This document shows, piece after piece, positions 51,798 through 62,891 of a stretch of 64,000 nucleotides of DNA. The notes under the pieces are model-generated. The model saw only the letters and a program-made list of their open reading frames with translations. It did not search any database and was not told where the DNA came from. The translations under genes were made by a program, and so were the position numbers. The stretch covers positions 985,501-1,049,500 of the forward strand of contig NZ_CP104213.1 in assembly GCF_025244745.1 (NCBI RefSeq), read 5' to 3'. The stretch's first letter is position 1, and each line of letters opens with the position of its first letter. Source of the stretch: Deinococcus rubellus (GTDB taxonomy: Bacteria; Deinococcota; Deinococci; Deinococcales; Deinococcaceae).

Positions 51798-52211
51798 CTC
51801 CAGAGTCTAAAGCATTCGTCATAAAAATCGCAGGGTTTTTATGATTGAGGAGAGTGGGCGAAACATGTGCTGGAGGAGATGGAAGCGGGCAGGCGTCCTC
51901 ATCGGCGTCCGTTCTATCCAAGACAGTGGAATTGGTGGAGCGCTGTTCTACATCAATGGCAACGGACAACTGCCCCAGCGTGCGGCGGCCCCCGGTTCGG
52001 CTTGCTGCTGCGCCGCGCTTGTCTATTCAGCCGCTGGCGTGCTGCCCACCTGCCTACAGCCTCATCTCCAGGCTGATCTGCAGCGGTTCCGAAGGCCCAT
52101 CAGATTGCAGAGAGTGATAGGCAGGTACATTTTCATCATAAAGGTCAGCTAAACTTTAAGGACACGTGAAGGTTGGTGAGAAACCAGGGAACCGAGCGGA
52201 GTGGGGGGACG
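51798..52211. other. Intergenic region between hisF and the response regulator
   Basis: 414 bases. It contains the hisF promoter box (51804-51809) and the inverted repeat at 51820-51843. The rest holds only weak open frames; a plus-strand frame from 51841 (103 codons) has no ribosome-binding site and is not supported. Confidence 0.4.
51820..51843. promoter_or_regulatory. Perfect inverted repeat upstream of hisF (candidate operator)
   Basis: CATAAAAA (51820-51827) and TTTTTATG (51836-51843), 8-bp perfect arms with an 8-base centre. It covers the expected -35 position of the hisF promoter. No palindrome with the same arms was noticed elsewhere in the window. Confidence 0.5.
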
Positions 52212-52670
52212 ATGCAGGGGCGTGGACGAATTTTACTGGTGGACGACAATCCAAATGATCTGGAACTGGCCCTGATCGCCTTCGAGAAGGCCGGGCGCTC
52301 GCCGGAGGTGACGGTGGCCCGTAGCGGTCAGGAAGCCATGCGGCTCCTGGGGCAGGTCACCAGCGAGCAGTTGCCGGACGTGGTGCTGCTCGACCTCAAC
52401 ATGCCGCATATGGACGGCCTGGCAGTGCTGGAAGCCATCCGCGAGCAGCCGCATCTGGCCGGACTGCCGGTGGTGATTCTCTCGACCAGCCGTGAGGAGC
52501 GCGACATCCGCGCCTGCTATGCGCGCGGCGCGAGCGCCTACGTGGTCAAGCCCGTCGAATTCGAGCAGTTCCTGAGTACCCTCAGTGCCACCTCCGAGTT
52601 CTGGACGCGTCTCAACGAGCACCCGCGCCGCGAGGGCAAGCGCAGTATCGAAAGGTCCGGCGGACAATAA
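52212..52670 (+). CDS. Single-domain response regulator
   Basis: 152 residues, a receiver domain with no output domain: acidic pocket ILLVDDNPND, phospho-acceptor Asp in VVLLDLNMPHMDG, switch Thr/Ser in VILSTSREE and Lys in AYVVKPVEFEQF. This is the Rcp1/CheY-like type that partners bacteriophytochromes or hybrid kinases; none is adjacent. GGGGGGA precedes the ATG at 52212 by about 3 bases. The tail after residue 130 is basic and short. Confidence 0.85.
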   Translation: MQGRGRILLVDDNPNDLELALIAFEKAGRSPEVTVARSGQEAMRLLGQVTSEQLPDVVLLDLNMPHMDGLAVLEAIREQPHLAGLPVVILSTSREERDIRACYARGASAYVVKPVEFEQFLSTLSATSEFWTRLNEHPRREGKRSIERSGGQ

Positions 52671-52781
52671 CCTGGAGCGGTCACGTCTCTCTTGAGATCA
52701 GCTGGGAGGGATATGCCGAAACTTCTTTCGCGGCCTGATGGCCCCCGTGTGACCCTGCGCCAGCGGCTCTAGACTGCCTGC

Positions 52782-53594
52782 ATGCTCTCTGTGCTTCAGA
52801 CCGCCCGCTTTCCGCTGCTGGCCATCGACATCGGCAACACCAGCACGGTGCTGGGTCTGGCCGACGAGACCCTGAGACTGGTCCGGACCTGGCGGGTGCG
52901 GACCAACCGTGAACTGCTCCCCGACGATCTGGCCTTGCAACTGAGCGGGCTGTTTGGTCTGGGTGCCCAGCTTGGGCCGGGTGACCAGCGCTGGCCGCGC
53001 AGCGCGGTGCTGAGCAGCGTGGCCCCGCCGGTGGGTGAGAACTATCTGCTGGCGCTGCGCCACCACTTCGGTATTGAGCCGTTCGAGGTCAGCACCGCCA
53101 ACCTGCCGGACGTGACTGTGGAACTCGACCAGCCGGGCAGTCTGGGCGCGGACCGGCTGTGTAACCTCTTCGGGGCCGAGCGCTACCTCGGCACGAGCGA
53201 ATACGCCGTGGTCGTGGATTTCGGCACCAGCACCAATTTTGACGTGATCGGGCGCGGTCGGCGCTTTGTCGGTGGGGTGCTGGCGACAGGCGCTCAGGTG
53301 TCGGCGGACGCGCTGTTTGCCCGCGCTGCCAAGTTGCCGCGCATCAATCTGCAAGCGCCTGCGAGCGCCATCGGCAAGAACACGGTCCACGCCCTGCAAT
53401 CGGGCCTGGTGTTCGGTTACGCCGAGATGGTGGACGGCCTGCTGCGCCGCATCCGCGCCGAGTTACCGTCTCCTGCCGTGACAGTGGCCACCGGCGGCTT
53501 TGCCCGCACTGTCGAGGGGATCTGCACCGAGATCAATCACTACGACGACACCCTGACCCTACGCGGGCTGGTGGAACTGTGGGCCAGCCGCTGA
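52782..53594 (+). CDS. coaX: Type III pantothenate kinase
   Basis: 270 residues. ASKHA kinase of coenzyme A synthesis: LLAIDIGNTSTVLGL (phosphate 1), the LGADRLCNLFGA motif with the catalytic Asp, VVVDFGTSTNFDVI (phosphate 2) and GGVLATGAQVSADAL. TAGACT (52770-52775) ends 6 bases before the ATG, so leaderless. The 3' end faces the TerD gene on the other strand. Confidence 0.94.
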   Translation: MLSVLQTARFPLLAIDIGNTSTVLGLADETLRLVRTWRVRTNRELLPDDLALQLSGLFGLGAQLGPGDQRWPRSAVLSSVAPPVGENYLLALRHHFGIEPFEVSTANLPDVTVELDQPGSLGADRLCNLFGAERYLGTSEYAVVVDFGTSTNFDVIGRGRRFVGGVLATGAQVSADALFARAAKLPRINLQAPASAIGKNTVHALQSGLVFGYAEMVDGLLRRIRAELPSPAVTVATGGFARTVEGICTEINHYDDTLTLRGLVELWASR

Positions 53595-54781
53595 GGAGCG
53601 CTACAAGTGCTGGGCCTCGCAGTTCCTGCTGCGCCCGTTTGATGCTGCCTCGGGCGGTCATGCCCGGCGCACTGAGGCCCAGCGCGGTCATCTGCCAGCC
53701 CCCGGACTTCCCGCTGGTGCTTGAGCGGCTCAGGCGGACCATCAGCATGTTGGTGGTGGCCTCGAATCCGCTGAGGTCGAAGCGGGCGAGTTCCTGCCCC
53801 GATCCGCTGACGAACAGGCGGCACAGGCCTGCTTCACGTCGCTGAACTTGTGGCCCGAAAACGAATTGACCACGAAGACCAGGTGGGCGGCCCTCTGCGG
53901 CACACCCGTCAGGTCAACCTCGATCACCTCGTCGTCGCCCTCGCCCTCGCCGGTCAGGTTGTCGCCGGAGTGCTTGACCGATTGATCGCTGCTGCTCAGG
54001 TGCATGAAAAAGACGGTTTCCAGGTGCTTGAACTGCCTGTCGAACAGCAGGCAGCCCGCGTCCAGATCGATGCTCCTGCCGCTGGCCGCGTCCCAGCCGA
54101 GGCCCATGCTGACGCGGCGGAGTTCGGGTGCGCCGTCCTCCTTGTGCAGCGAAACCCGCTCGCCTTTCTCTAGGCTCAGTGACTGGTTGAGGCTGACCAC
54201 TTTGACCAGACTGATGTTGGCAGGACTGAGACTGGTGGGCGCTGCGGGGGTGGGTATGGCGATGGAACGGGCAGTGGCAGGTGTGGGCGCAGATGTGGGG
54301 GCTGGGCCACCTCGCTGCCGAACAGGGCGATCAGCTCGGCCAGCCCGCCTGCAAACCCCTGCCCGACGGCGGCGACGCGCCACTCGCCCCGGTAGCGGTA
54401 GAACTCCAGCAGCATGGCGGCCTTCTCGCTCTGGAGAGCGGAGAGCGGCTCGAAAGCCAGGCCCGCGACCTCGGCCCGCAGCCGCCCCGCCCGCTTGAGC
54501 GGCCACTCGTCGTGGCTGGCCGTCGACATCAGGCGCTCGACGTTGCCGAGCCAGGCCAGGTCAATGCTGAACTGCGCCTCGTACTGGCTGAAGCGGCCTG
54601 TGACCCCGCTGCCGGGCAGGGCCGGGTTGTTATGGAAGACGATGCTCTCGTCTGTGGCCATCTGGCGCTCGCCGTCCAGCGCGAAGAGGCTCAGATCGAG
54701 GCCCGGCAGGTCGTGTTGCACACGCAACTTAAGCTGGGTCTGGGTCAGGAGGCGCTTCTCACCGGGGTGCAGGTCGGGAAT
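53533..54781 (-). pseudogene. Double-TerD-domain gene disrupted by frameshifts, apparent ATT start
   Basis: Reading down from 54781, the first TerD domain reads IPDLHPGEKRLL, then VQHDLPGLDLSLFALDG and GEWRVAAVGQGFAGGLAELI in one frame. It continues in another frame after the C5 run at 54297-54301 through the linker and the second TerD domain: VSLNQSLSLEKGERVSLHKE, GLGWDAASGRSIDLDAGCLLFD, SGDNLTGEGEGDDEVIEVDL, VFVVNSFSGHKFSDVKQAC. It changes frame again near 53817-53823 to RLFVSGSGQELARFDLSG and GGWQMTALGLS. A possible third break near 53616 would end it at 53601 (EAQHL stop); otherwise 53533. TAGACT (plus 54788-54793) ends 6 bases before ATT at 54779-54781. TerD proteins belong to the tellurium/stress-resistance ter system. 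Sequencing error is possible. Confidence 0.75.
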
Positions 54782-54940
54782 GGTGTCAGTCTAGAGAGTC
54801 GGTCCTGGAAGAGGCGACTTCCCCAAACAAGTCACCTTTCCTGAGTGCCCCCGTGTTAGGATTATGGGCAACGCGGCGGCCCTTTTCAGACCTGGCCCCG
54901 CAAATTTTGTGTTGGCCTGAAATGATATGAACGAGGTGCT

Positions 54941-56056
54941 ATGAACGTGGATTATTACGAACTGCTGGAGGTTACGCGCAGCGCCAGCGGCGATGAGATC
55001 AAGAGTTCCTACCGCAAGCTGGCCCTGAAGTTTCACCCGGACCGCAACAAGGAAGAGGGTGCGGCCCACCAGTTTGCCAGGATCAACGAGGCCTACGCGG
55101 TACTGAGTGACGCCGACAAGCGCGCCCACTATGACCGCTTCGGCAGCGCGCCGAGTGCCTCGGGGATGCCCGGCGGCGATCCGTTCGGCGGCGCGGGCTT
55201 CGACCCGATGGACATCTTCGAGCAGCTCTTCGGCGGTGCGGTGGGCGGGCGCGGTGGCCGCCGGGGTCCGGCACGCGGCGACGACATCGAAACCGAGATC
55301 ACCGTCACGCTGGAGCAGGCCCGCGTCGGCGCGGAGGTGCCGGTACAGGTCGACCGCCTCAGCGAGTGCGAGCACTGCCACGGCCAGAAGTCCGAACCCG
55401 GCGGCAAGCCGCCCAAGACCTGCCCCACCTGCAAGGGGGCCGGGCAGGTGCAGGCCCAGGCACGCACCATTTTCGGCAATATCATGACCCAGCAGCCCTG
55501 CCCCACCTGCCGGGGCGAGGGACAGCTCATCGAGGAACCCTGCAAGGTCTGCCGGGGACGCGGGCGCACCCTCAAGTCCGAAGTGGTGAAGGTGGCCTTG
55601 CCCAAGGGCATCGACGAGGGCTACCGCATCCGGGTGGCGGGCATGGGCCACGAGGGACCGGGCGGCGCAGGCGACCTCTACGTGCATATCGAGATGGCCA
55701 AGCACAGTGACCTCCAGCGCGAGGCCGAGCATCTGATCTTCCCAGCCAAGATCAGCTTTCCCAGGGCGGCGCTGGGCGGCCAGATCACGGTGCCGACTTT
55801 AGACGGCCCGCAGACGGTGGACGTCAAGCCCGGCACCCAGCACGGCGAACTCCACCGCCTGCGCGGCCAGGGCATGCCGAGGCTCCAGGGCAGCGGCACG
55901 GGCGATCTGGTGGTTGTCTACGAGGTGGTGGTGCCCAAGACCATCGCGCCCGAGGCCCGTGAGGCGCTGGCTGCCTATGCCCGCGCCACCGGTGAGGAAG
56001 TGCCGGAGCAGCACGGCTTCTTCGACAAGATCGGCAAGATCTTCCGGGGCGACTGA
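54941..56056 (+). CDS. dnaJ: Chaperone DnaJ
   Basis: 371 residues. J domain with the HPD motif (LKFHPDRN), a short Gly-rich region ([14 protein letters not shown]), and four CxxCxGxG-type zinc repeats: [23 protein letters not shown] and CKVCRGRG. The C-terminal substrate domains follow ([20 protein letters not shown]). It is a full-length type I DnaJ partner of DnaK. ACGAGG lies about 6 bases before the ATG. dnaK and grpE are not in the window. No heat-shock operator (CIRCE) seen upstream. Confidence 0.95.
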   Translation: MNVDYYELLEVTRSASGDEIKSSYRKLALKFHPDRNKEEGAAHQFARINEAYAVLSDADKRAHYDRFGSAPSASGMPGGDPFGGAGFDPMDIFEQLFGGAVGGRGGRRGPARGDDIETEITVTLEQARVGAEVPVQVDRLSECEHCHGQKSEPGGKPPKTCPTCKGAGQVQAQARTIFGNIMTQQPCPTCRGEGQLIEEPCKVCRGRGRTLKSEVVKVALPKGIDEGYRIRVAGMGHEGPGGAGDLYVHIEMAKHSDLQREAEHLIFPAKISFPRAALGGQITVPTLDGPQTVDVKPGTQHGELHRLRGQGMPRLQGSGTGDLVVVYEVVVPKTIAPEAREALAAYARATGEEVPEQHGFFDKIGKIFRGD

Positions 56057-56150
56057 TTTCTGGGATGACTGCCCCTTATCACCAGGAGCCCCCGCCTTCC
56101 AAACAGGGGAGGCGGGCACTTCCTGGTTGCGTCAGTGCCACTTCATCAGG

Positions 56151-56738
56151 TCATTTCATCGGCACCAGATCGGCATTGGGCCAGTCGGTGTCGCCGATAC
56201 GATTCAGGACCATCTGAAAGTTCTTCACTGGTGGCTTGCCTTCGGCGATGTTCTCGCCGGTTTCTGTCCAGGTGCCGTCCTTGAATACGGCGGTGTAGCG
56301 CAGGGTCACTGGCCCTTCTGGAACGTCCCAGATGTAGCCGTCAGCGGTTGGCTTGAACGTGAACTTGCCCGCGTTGCCCCCCGAGAACGACGTGATATTG
56401 AAGGTCTTGTCATAAGAGTCGTAAGCAACGACGGCAAACGCATCAAAGCTGGCCGTGCCGTCAGCCTCATACCCACGGCCATGCAGAATTTTTAATGTGC
56501 CGTCTTGCATCGGACCGATCTTCTCCGGCTGGGTGATGATGTGGGTTTTACCATCTGGCAGGAGAATGGTCGCCGGGCCGCGCCACTCGCCGTTCATCCA
56601 CGAAAGTGGGGCCATCATCTTCTGCTGGTCGGCCATCAGTTGCGCGGGCGTCATCTGCTGGGCCAGCGCCACCGGGGTGAGGGCGGCAGCCAGGACGGTG
56701 AGCAACGCGGCGGCAGGTCTGGTCAGGGTGCGTTTCAA
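56151..56738 (-). CDS. Secreted DUF1579-like protein
   Basis: 195 residues. A signal peptide (about 1-26, ending ALAQ) then a beta-barrel-type domain: SWMNGEWRGPATILLPDG, QPEKIGPMQDGTLKILHGRGYEADG, FAVVAYDSYDKTFNITSF and IWDVPEGPVTLRYTAVFKDG. This pattern is that of DUF1579/lipocalin-like proteins. The TTG start at 56738 is supported by AAGGAG 7 bases upstream. Confidence 0.75.
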   Translation of the reverse strand: MKRTLTRPAAALLTVLAAALTPVALAQQMTPAQLMADQQKMMAPLSWMNGEWRGPATILLPDGKTHIITQPEKIGPMQDGTLKILHGRGYEADGTASFDAFAVVAYDSYDKTFNITSFSGGNAGKFTFKPTADGYIWDVPEGPVTLRYTAVFKDGTWTETGENIAEGKPPVKNFQMVLNRIGDTDWPNADLVPMK

Positions 56739-56891
56739 AGGAACTCCTTGAGGACGCTTGACACACGGTGCGGCGGACGGACGATTCAAGCGGGGGCCGC
56801 TGTCCTTGACCGGTTGGCCGAGGTCACTATGGGCGGCCTTTTGGTGAGATGCAATGCAGTTGCTCACGCGCGCTCATCTGGACTGCTCGCG

Positions 56892-57337
56892 CTATTCGGC
56901 CGCCGCCTGTCCCTGCGGGTCAATCCGGAGCAGCGGCGACCCCAGCGGCGCAGTCAGGATCAGGGTGCCCAGGTAGACCTGCAACCGCTCCGGCAGTGTG
57001 TCCACCTTCAGCGGCCTGACTGGCAGGGCGGCCAGGCGGTACAAGCCTGCCTCGCCCGGCACCGCGTCGTACACGAAGGCCCCGCGCTGCTGTGGCCCGG
57101 CCAGATGCGCGTCGAAGCCGCCCGCCGGAGCGTTGACCGGCTCGCTCTCCGGCAGGGTGTCGATGGAGACGTGCAGGGCTTCGAGCAGTTCCTCGCTGGC
57201 GAGCGCCGCTGACGGCACGGTATCGTCGCCCGCCGCCAGAAACTGAGCGATGTGCCCGGCTTCGTCGCGGGCAAACCAGTCGAACTCCACCCCCCGGATT
57301 TCCTCCCGCGTGATGATGGTGTGTTGAACGGTCTCAG

Positions 57338-57341
<4 letters not shown>
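56892..57341 (-). CDS. Hypothetical protein coupled to pgm
   Basis: 149 residues. No membrane segment or recognised domain; acidic. It starts at ATG 57341 overlapping the pgm stop by ATGA, so it is co-translated with phosphoglucomutase. The Gly/Asp/Ala-rich sequence ([24 protein letters not shown]) gives no functional clue. Confidence 0.65.
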
Positions 57342-58984
<1,643 letters not shown>

Positions 58985-59117
58985 GTGGTGCCTCCGTGCC
59001 TCAGTTTAACGGGGTCAGCTTCCGTTCGGGTTGAGGAGAGTCTTCAGGGGGCCTCCTCTCCTTGCTGTTGTCAGCCTGCATCCAAAGCGCCGCGTGGAGG
59101 TTTGTTAGCCTGAACCC

Positions 59118-59228
59118 ATGCGCGAGTTCTGGGATTACTGGTGGCGGCTCTTCAAGCTGATCGGGGGCGTGGTGGCCATTCCGCTGGTGCTGTACTTGCT
59201 GCTGCTGTGGGCCGGGGTGTTCAAATAA
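59118..59228 (+). CDS. 36-residue single-pass membrane microprotein
   Basis: The frame starts [17 protein letters not shown] and continues as a hydrophobic helix rich in Val and Leu to [15 protein letters not shown] (59106-59111) ends 6 bases before the ATG, the same spacing as other leaderless genes here. The aromatic, amphipathic N terminus and the basic end are typical of small membrane proteins. No homologue known to me. It lies divergent from pgm and upstream of glpX. Confidence 0.65.
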   Translation: MREFWDYWWRLFKLIGGVVAIPLVLYLLLLWAGVFK

Positions 59229-59279
59229 ATAAGGGCGTTCAGGCAAACCGCCCCGGCGTTGGTTGGAAGCGCTCCCAAT

Positions 59280-59295
59280 ACTTAGACGTCTAAGT
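59280..59295. promoter_or_regulatory. Perfect 16-bp palindrome at the glpX promoter
   Basis: ACTTAGAC-GTCTAAGT is perfectly self-complementary. It covers the -35 position of the glpX promoter, whose TACGGT -10-like box is at 59303-59308. The AGACGTCT core is the same as the gamma-proteobacterial MetJ met box, but no MetJ is expected in this lineage; the cognate repressor is unknown. Confidence 0.6.
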
Positions 59296-59315
59296 TCTAT
59301 GCTACGGTGCAAGAT

Positions 59316-60305
59316 ATGACCCTCACCCGACAGCAGTCGAACCTGGAACACGCCCTGGTGCTGGAAACGGCCCGCGTTACCGAGGCCGCCGCGCTGGCCG
59401 CCAGCCGCTTTGTCGGCATGGGCGACAAGCACGCCGTGGACGATGCGGGCACCCAGGCCATGCGCGACGTGCTCAATGAAATGGATATTCAGGGCGAGGT
59501 CGTGATCGGTGAGGGCGAGATGGATGAGGCCCCGATGCTCTACATCGGCGAGCAACTCGGGCACGGGCAGTATCAGGTCGATATCGCCGTCGATCCGGTG
59601 GAGGGCACCGAGGTCACGGCCAACGGCCTGCCCAACGGCCTGGCCGTCATCGCGCTCAGCGAGAAGGGCGGGTTGATGAAGGCCCCCGACTGCTACATGG
59701 AGAAACTCGTGGTGCCGCCGCCTGCCGCCGGACGGGTGCATCTCGACTGGCCGGTGGAGGCCAATATCGCCGCGCTGGCCCAGGCACTGAGCCGCAAGCC
59801 CGGCGATTTGCTGATCAGCATTCTTGACCGTGAGCGCCACGCCGAGTTGATCGCACGGGTGCGGCGGGCCGGGGCAAGGGTCAACCTGATCACCAGCGGC
59901 GACGTGATTTCCAGCTTGGCGGTGGGTGTGCGCGGCACTGGCATTCACGCGCTGATGGGGCTGGGTGGCGCGCCGGAAGGGGTCATCACGGCGGCGGCCA
60001 TGAAATGCCTGGGCGCGGAAATTCAGGGCCGCTTGATCGCCGAGAACGACGAGCAGCGTGAGCGCTTCAAATTGATGGGCGTTGAGGAAGGCCGGGTCTA
60101 CAAGACCGAGGAACTCGCGCCGGGAAAGCAAATTGTCTTTTCCGGTACCGGCATCACGCACGGCGAACTGCTCAGCGGCGTGCGGCGCTTCGGCGGTGGG
60201 GCGCGCACCCATACCCTGGTGATGGGCTACGCCACCCGCGTGGTGCGCTTCATCGACTCGGTGCATCTGGAAGACGACGGGGCGCGGGTGACGGTGCGGG
60301 TGTAA
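59316..60305 (+). CDS. glpX: Class II fructose-1,6-bisphosphatase
   Basis: 329 residues. Lithium-sensitive phosphatase family: [36 protein letters not shown] (metal-binding DPxEGT) and [25 protein letters not shown]. It makes fructose-6-phosphate for gluconeogenesis. TACGGT (59303-59308) ends 7 bases before the ATG; a GTG at 59307 lies within that box and is rejected. A perfect palindrome upstream suggests repression. Confidence 0.95.
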   Translation: MTLTRQQSNLEHALVLETARVTEAAALAASRFVGMGDKHAVDDAGTQAMRDVLNEMDIQGEVVIGEGEMDEAPMLYIGEQLGHGQYQVDIAVDPVEGTEVTANGLPNGLAVIALSEKGGLMKAPDCYMEKLVVPPPAAGRVHLDWPVEANIAALAQALSRKPGDLLISILDRERHAELIARVRRAGARVNLITSGDVISSLAVGVRGTGIHALMGLGGAPEGVITAAAMKCLGAEIQGRLIAENDEQRERFKLMGVEEGRVYKTEELAPGKQIVFSGTGITHGELLSGVRRFGGGARTHTLVMGYATRVVRFIDSVHLEDDGARVTVRV

Positions 60306-60329
60306 GTCCCGCAACACCAGCTCTCCCGG

Positions 60330-61892
60330 TCATTCTCTCACGTCGCGCCGCCGCAGCCCGGCGAAAGTGGCCCCGATTAACGCAGTGGCCAGTGCCAGTT
60401 CGGTCCAGAGCGCCGCACCCGGTTGTTCGCCCAGCAGCAGTTTGGGAACGTAGGCAAATGGCGAGAGGGTGAGCGCCGCGCCGAAGACATGCAGGTCGCC
60501 GAGCACCTCGGCCAGCGCTGTCAGTCCCAGCAGGACCCAGCTCAGCCCGGCGAGGTGCGGCCACCAGCCGAACAGAGCCAGCGCCGCTGCGCCCAGCAGC
60601 CACACGGCGGGCAGGTAGGCGAGTGCCGCCAGCCACAGCCGCTGCATGTGCGTCCAGTTGTCGCCGCCTGTCAGGCCAGCCGCCAGCGCAAAAGCGCTGA
60701 GGGCCAGCGCGGGGCCGAGCAGCATCAGTGTCAGGTGGGGGGCAAGCCAGCGCTGCCGCGCGACGGGCAGGCTCAGCAGCGTCTCGGCGAGGCCGCTGAC
60801 CTCCTCGCGGCGGGGGCGCAGCGCCAGTTGCAGGGCCAGCGCCGCTGGAACCAGGCCGCCGAAAATGACCAGCGAGAGTGTGAGCAGAATGTCGGTGGCG
60901 GGGGGCAGCGGGCCTGCGCCCTGAGCAGCGAAGACCTGACCCAGCGGAATCTGCCCGGCGGCGCTCACCGCCACGCCGCCCAGCAACGCGCCGAGCAATC
61001 CCAGCGCCACTGTCCAGAACCAGATCAGCCCGCGCTGGGTGCGCCAGGCCAGCGCCCAAAGTCCACCCAGCCCTGCCGAAGCCTGTGCTGGGCCAAGTCG
61101 GGCAGGCAGCAGTCCTGCGCCCAGATCGCGCCGCCGATTCAGCCCTACTGCCAGTGCCATCAAAACGGCGCTGAGCAAAACGAACAGGAGCAGCACGCTC
61201 CACCGTTCGTCTGCAAATGGCCTCAGTGCGTGGCCCCAGGTCAGCGGCGAGAGCCAGCCCAGCGCTGCTGCCCCAGCATTGCCCAGTACCCGCAGCGCAA
61301 AGGCCAGGCCCAGCAGCCCGCCGCCCAGCAGATTGACGGTGCGGGCATTCGGGAACACCTGCGAGAGCAGCGCTCCCGCGCCCGCGAAGACCAGACCGTT
61401 GCCCGCCACGCCGAGGCTGAGGGCCAGTGCCCCGCCCGCCTCCAGACCCTGCGACACCTGCGCCGTGAACAGCAGGAGCGCCAGGAGCGCATTGACACCC
61501 AGGACCAGCAGCAGCGCCGCCCCCAGTGGCACTGAGCGGCCCACCGCGCCGGAAAGCAGCAGCTCGCTGCGCCCGTCTTCCTCCTCGCCCCTGGTGTGGC
61601 GCGTGACCAGCAGCAGGTTCAGCAGACCCGCCAGCACGCCCAGGGTGCCGCTCAGTTTCCACTCCGCCAGGCCTGCCAGCGTCGGGGTCCAGACCTGTCC
61701 GTAGAGCGCCACCTCGGCGGGCGAGCCGTTGATCTGCGCGGCCAGGGCGGCCAGCGCTTCGGGCGTAGCGTACAGCTTGTGGGTGCTCATCAGGTTGGCG
61801 ACCATGACCAGTGGAAAGGCCAGCAGCCACAGCGGCAGGGCCAGCCGTTCGCGGCGCAGCATCAGTTTCAGCAGCACCCCCAACCCGTTCAT
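60330..61892 (-). CDS. ABC exporter permease
   Basis: 520 residues, about 12 hydrophobic segments in two repeats. The N-terminal half begins [26 protein letters not shown] and has a large soluble segment ([23 protein letters not shown]) typical of the TipS/multidrug-type ABC-2 permeases, which are paired with a single ATPase. The second half starts at about residue 270 ([21 protein letters not shown]). The substrate is unknown, perhaps a drug or lipid. The ATG overlaps the ATPase stop as ATGA. Confidence 0.82.
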   Translation of the reverse strand: MNGLGVLLKLMLRRERLALPLWLLAFPLVMVANLMSTHKLYATPEALAALAAQINGSPAEVALYGQVWTPTLAGLAEWKLSGTLGVLAGLLNLLLVTRHTRGEEEDGRSELLLSGAVGRSVPLGAALLLVLGVNALLALLLFTAQVSQGLEAGGALALSLGVAGNGLVFAGAGALLSQVFPNARTVNLLGGGLLGLAFALRVLGNAGAAALGWLSPLTWGHALRPFADERWSVLLLFVLLSAVLMALAVGLNRRRDLGAGLLPARLGPAQASAGLGGLWALAWRTQRGLIWFWTVALGLLGALLGGVAVSAAGQIPLGQVFAAQGAGPLPPATDILLTLSLVIFGGLVPAALALQLALRPRREEVSGLAETLLSLPVARQRWLAPHLTLMLLGPALALSAFALAAGLTGGDNWTHMQRLWLAALAYLPAVWLLGAAALALFGWWPHLAGLSWVLLGLTALAEVLGDLHVFGAALTLSPFAYVPKLLLGEQPGAALWTELALATALIGATFAGLRRRDVRE

Positions 61893-62812
61893 GCCGGACG
61901 CTCCCCGCGCTGGGTCTGGTCGGTCTGGTAGTGCCGCAAGAACAGCGCTTCCAGCGTGGGCGGCTGGGCGGTCAGCGCCCGCAGGCCCAGCGGCGTCAGC
62001 GCCGAGAGAAGCGGCCCCACCTGCTCGCCTTCCACCTGGCAGGTCAGCGTCAGGCCGTCCAGCTTGAGGTCGGTCACGCCGCCGAGCTGGGCCAGATCGT
62101 GAATGAGCGTGTCGGGCGCGCAGGTCAGCTCGGCCTGAACAGCCGTGCGGGTCAGGTGGCGCAGCCCGGCCAGTGTGCCGGTTTCCACCGTGCGGCCCGC
62201 CCGGATGATGCTGAGGCGGTCGCACAGCGCCTCCACCTCGGCCAGAATATGGCTGGAAAGCAGCACGGTGCGCCCGGAGCGCTGCTCCTCCTGGATGCAG
62301 TGCTGAAATTCGGCTTCCATCAGAGGGTCGAGACCCGCCGTGGGTTCGTCGAGCAGCAGCAACTCGGCGTCACTGGCGAGCGCGGCGATCAAAGCGACTT
62401 TCTGGCGGTTGCCCCTGGAATAACTTCGCCCGTATTTGCGTGGATCAAGCTCGAAGCGCTCCAGCAAGACTTTGCGTTTGGCGCTGGCGAGGCCGCCGTG
62501 CAGTTTGCCGAGCAGATCAATGGTTTCGCCGCCGGTCAGGTTCGGCCACAGCGTCACGTCACCGGGAACGTAGGCGAGGCGGCGGTGCAGGGCCACCGCG
62601 TCTGTCCAGGGATCGCCGCCCAGCAGCCTGACCCGGCCCCGGTCTGCCCGGAGTAGGCCCAGCAGCACCCGCAGCGTGGTGGTTTTGCCCGCGCCGTTCG
62701 GCCCCAGAAAACCGTGAACCTCGCCGCGCTCTACGCGCAGATCAAGGCCCACCAGCGCGGGAACGCGGCCAAACCACTTGTGCAGGTCCGACACTTCAAT
62801 CGCGGCGTCCAT
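61889..62812 (-). CDS. ABC exporter ATP-binding protein
   Basis: 307 residues. Walker [10 protein letters not shown] (37-45), Walker [14 protein letters not shown] and the H-loop [13 protein letters not shown] are canonical. The signature motif is YSRGNRQKV instead of LSGGQ, a common variant in this exporter subfamily. The C-terminal tail is a drug-exporter-type domain ending in [15 protein letters not shown] (plus 62819-62824) ends 6 bases before the ATG. It is divergent from a MarR/GbsR-type gene across a perfect 18-bp operator-like palindrome. Confidence 0.9.
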   Translation of the reverse strand: MDAAIEVSDLHKWFGRVPALVGLDLRVERGEVHGFLGPNGAGKTTTLRVLLGLLRADRGRVRLLGGDPWTDAVALHRRLAYVPGDVTLWPNLTGGETIDLLGKLHGGLASAKRKVLLERFELDPRKYGRSYSRGNRQKVALIAALASDAELLLLDEPTAGLDPLMEAEFQHCIQEEQRSGRTVLLSSHILAEVEALCDRLSIIRAGRTVETGTLAGLRHLTRTAVQAELTCAPDTLIHDLAQLGGVTDLKLDGLTLTCQVEGEQVGPLLSALTPLGLRALTAQPPTLEALFLRHYQTDQTQRGERPA

Positions 62813-62830
62813 ATCCAGACTCTACACTCT

Positions 62831-62848
62831 TTTCACAACTTTGTGAAA
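62831..62848. promoter_or_regulatory. Perfect palindrome in the divergent ABC/MarR promoter (candidate operator)
   Basis: TTTCACAA-ct-TTGTGAAA: 8-bp perfect arms with a 2-base centre. It lies upstream of both -10 boxes and overlaps the expected -35 region of the ABC operon, 29 bases before the TATACT box of the MarR-type gene. A repressor bound here could control both. Confidence 0.7.
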
Positions 62849-62891
62849 CTTGTAAATGCCCAGCCCCCGAAGCCGCTATACTGCCGTGCAG

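Noticed and set aside
51841..52152. 103-codon plus-strand frame upstream of the response regulator
   Set aside because: Starts inside the inverted repeat and has no ribosome-binding site, promoter box or domain.
54795..54940. CIRCE or Deinococcus radiation/desiccation response motif upstream of dnaJ
   Set aside because: Neither palindrome (TTAGCACTC-type or TTATGTCATT-type) is present by eye here or at other stress genes in the window.
56092..56117. Hairpin CCCGCCTTCC/GGGGAGGCGGG after dnaJ as a terminator
   Set aside because: No T tract on either strand; it could be structural but is not supported as a terminator.
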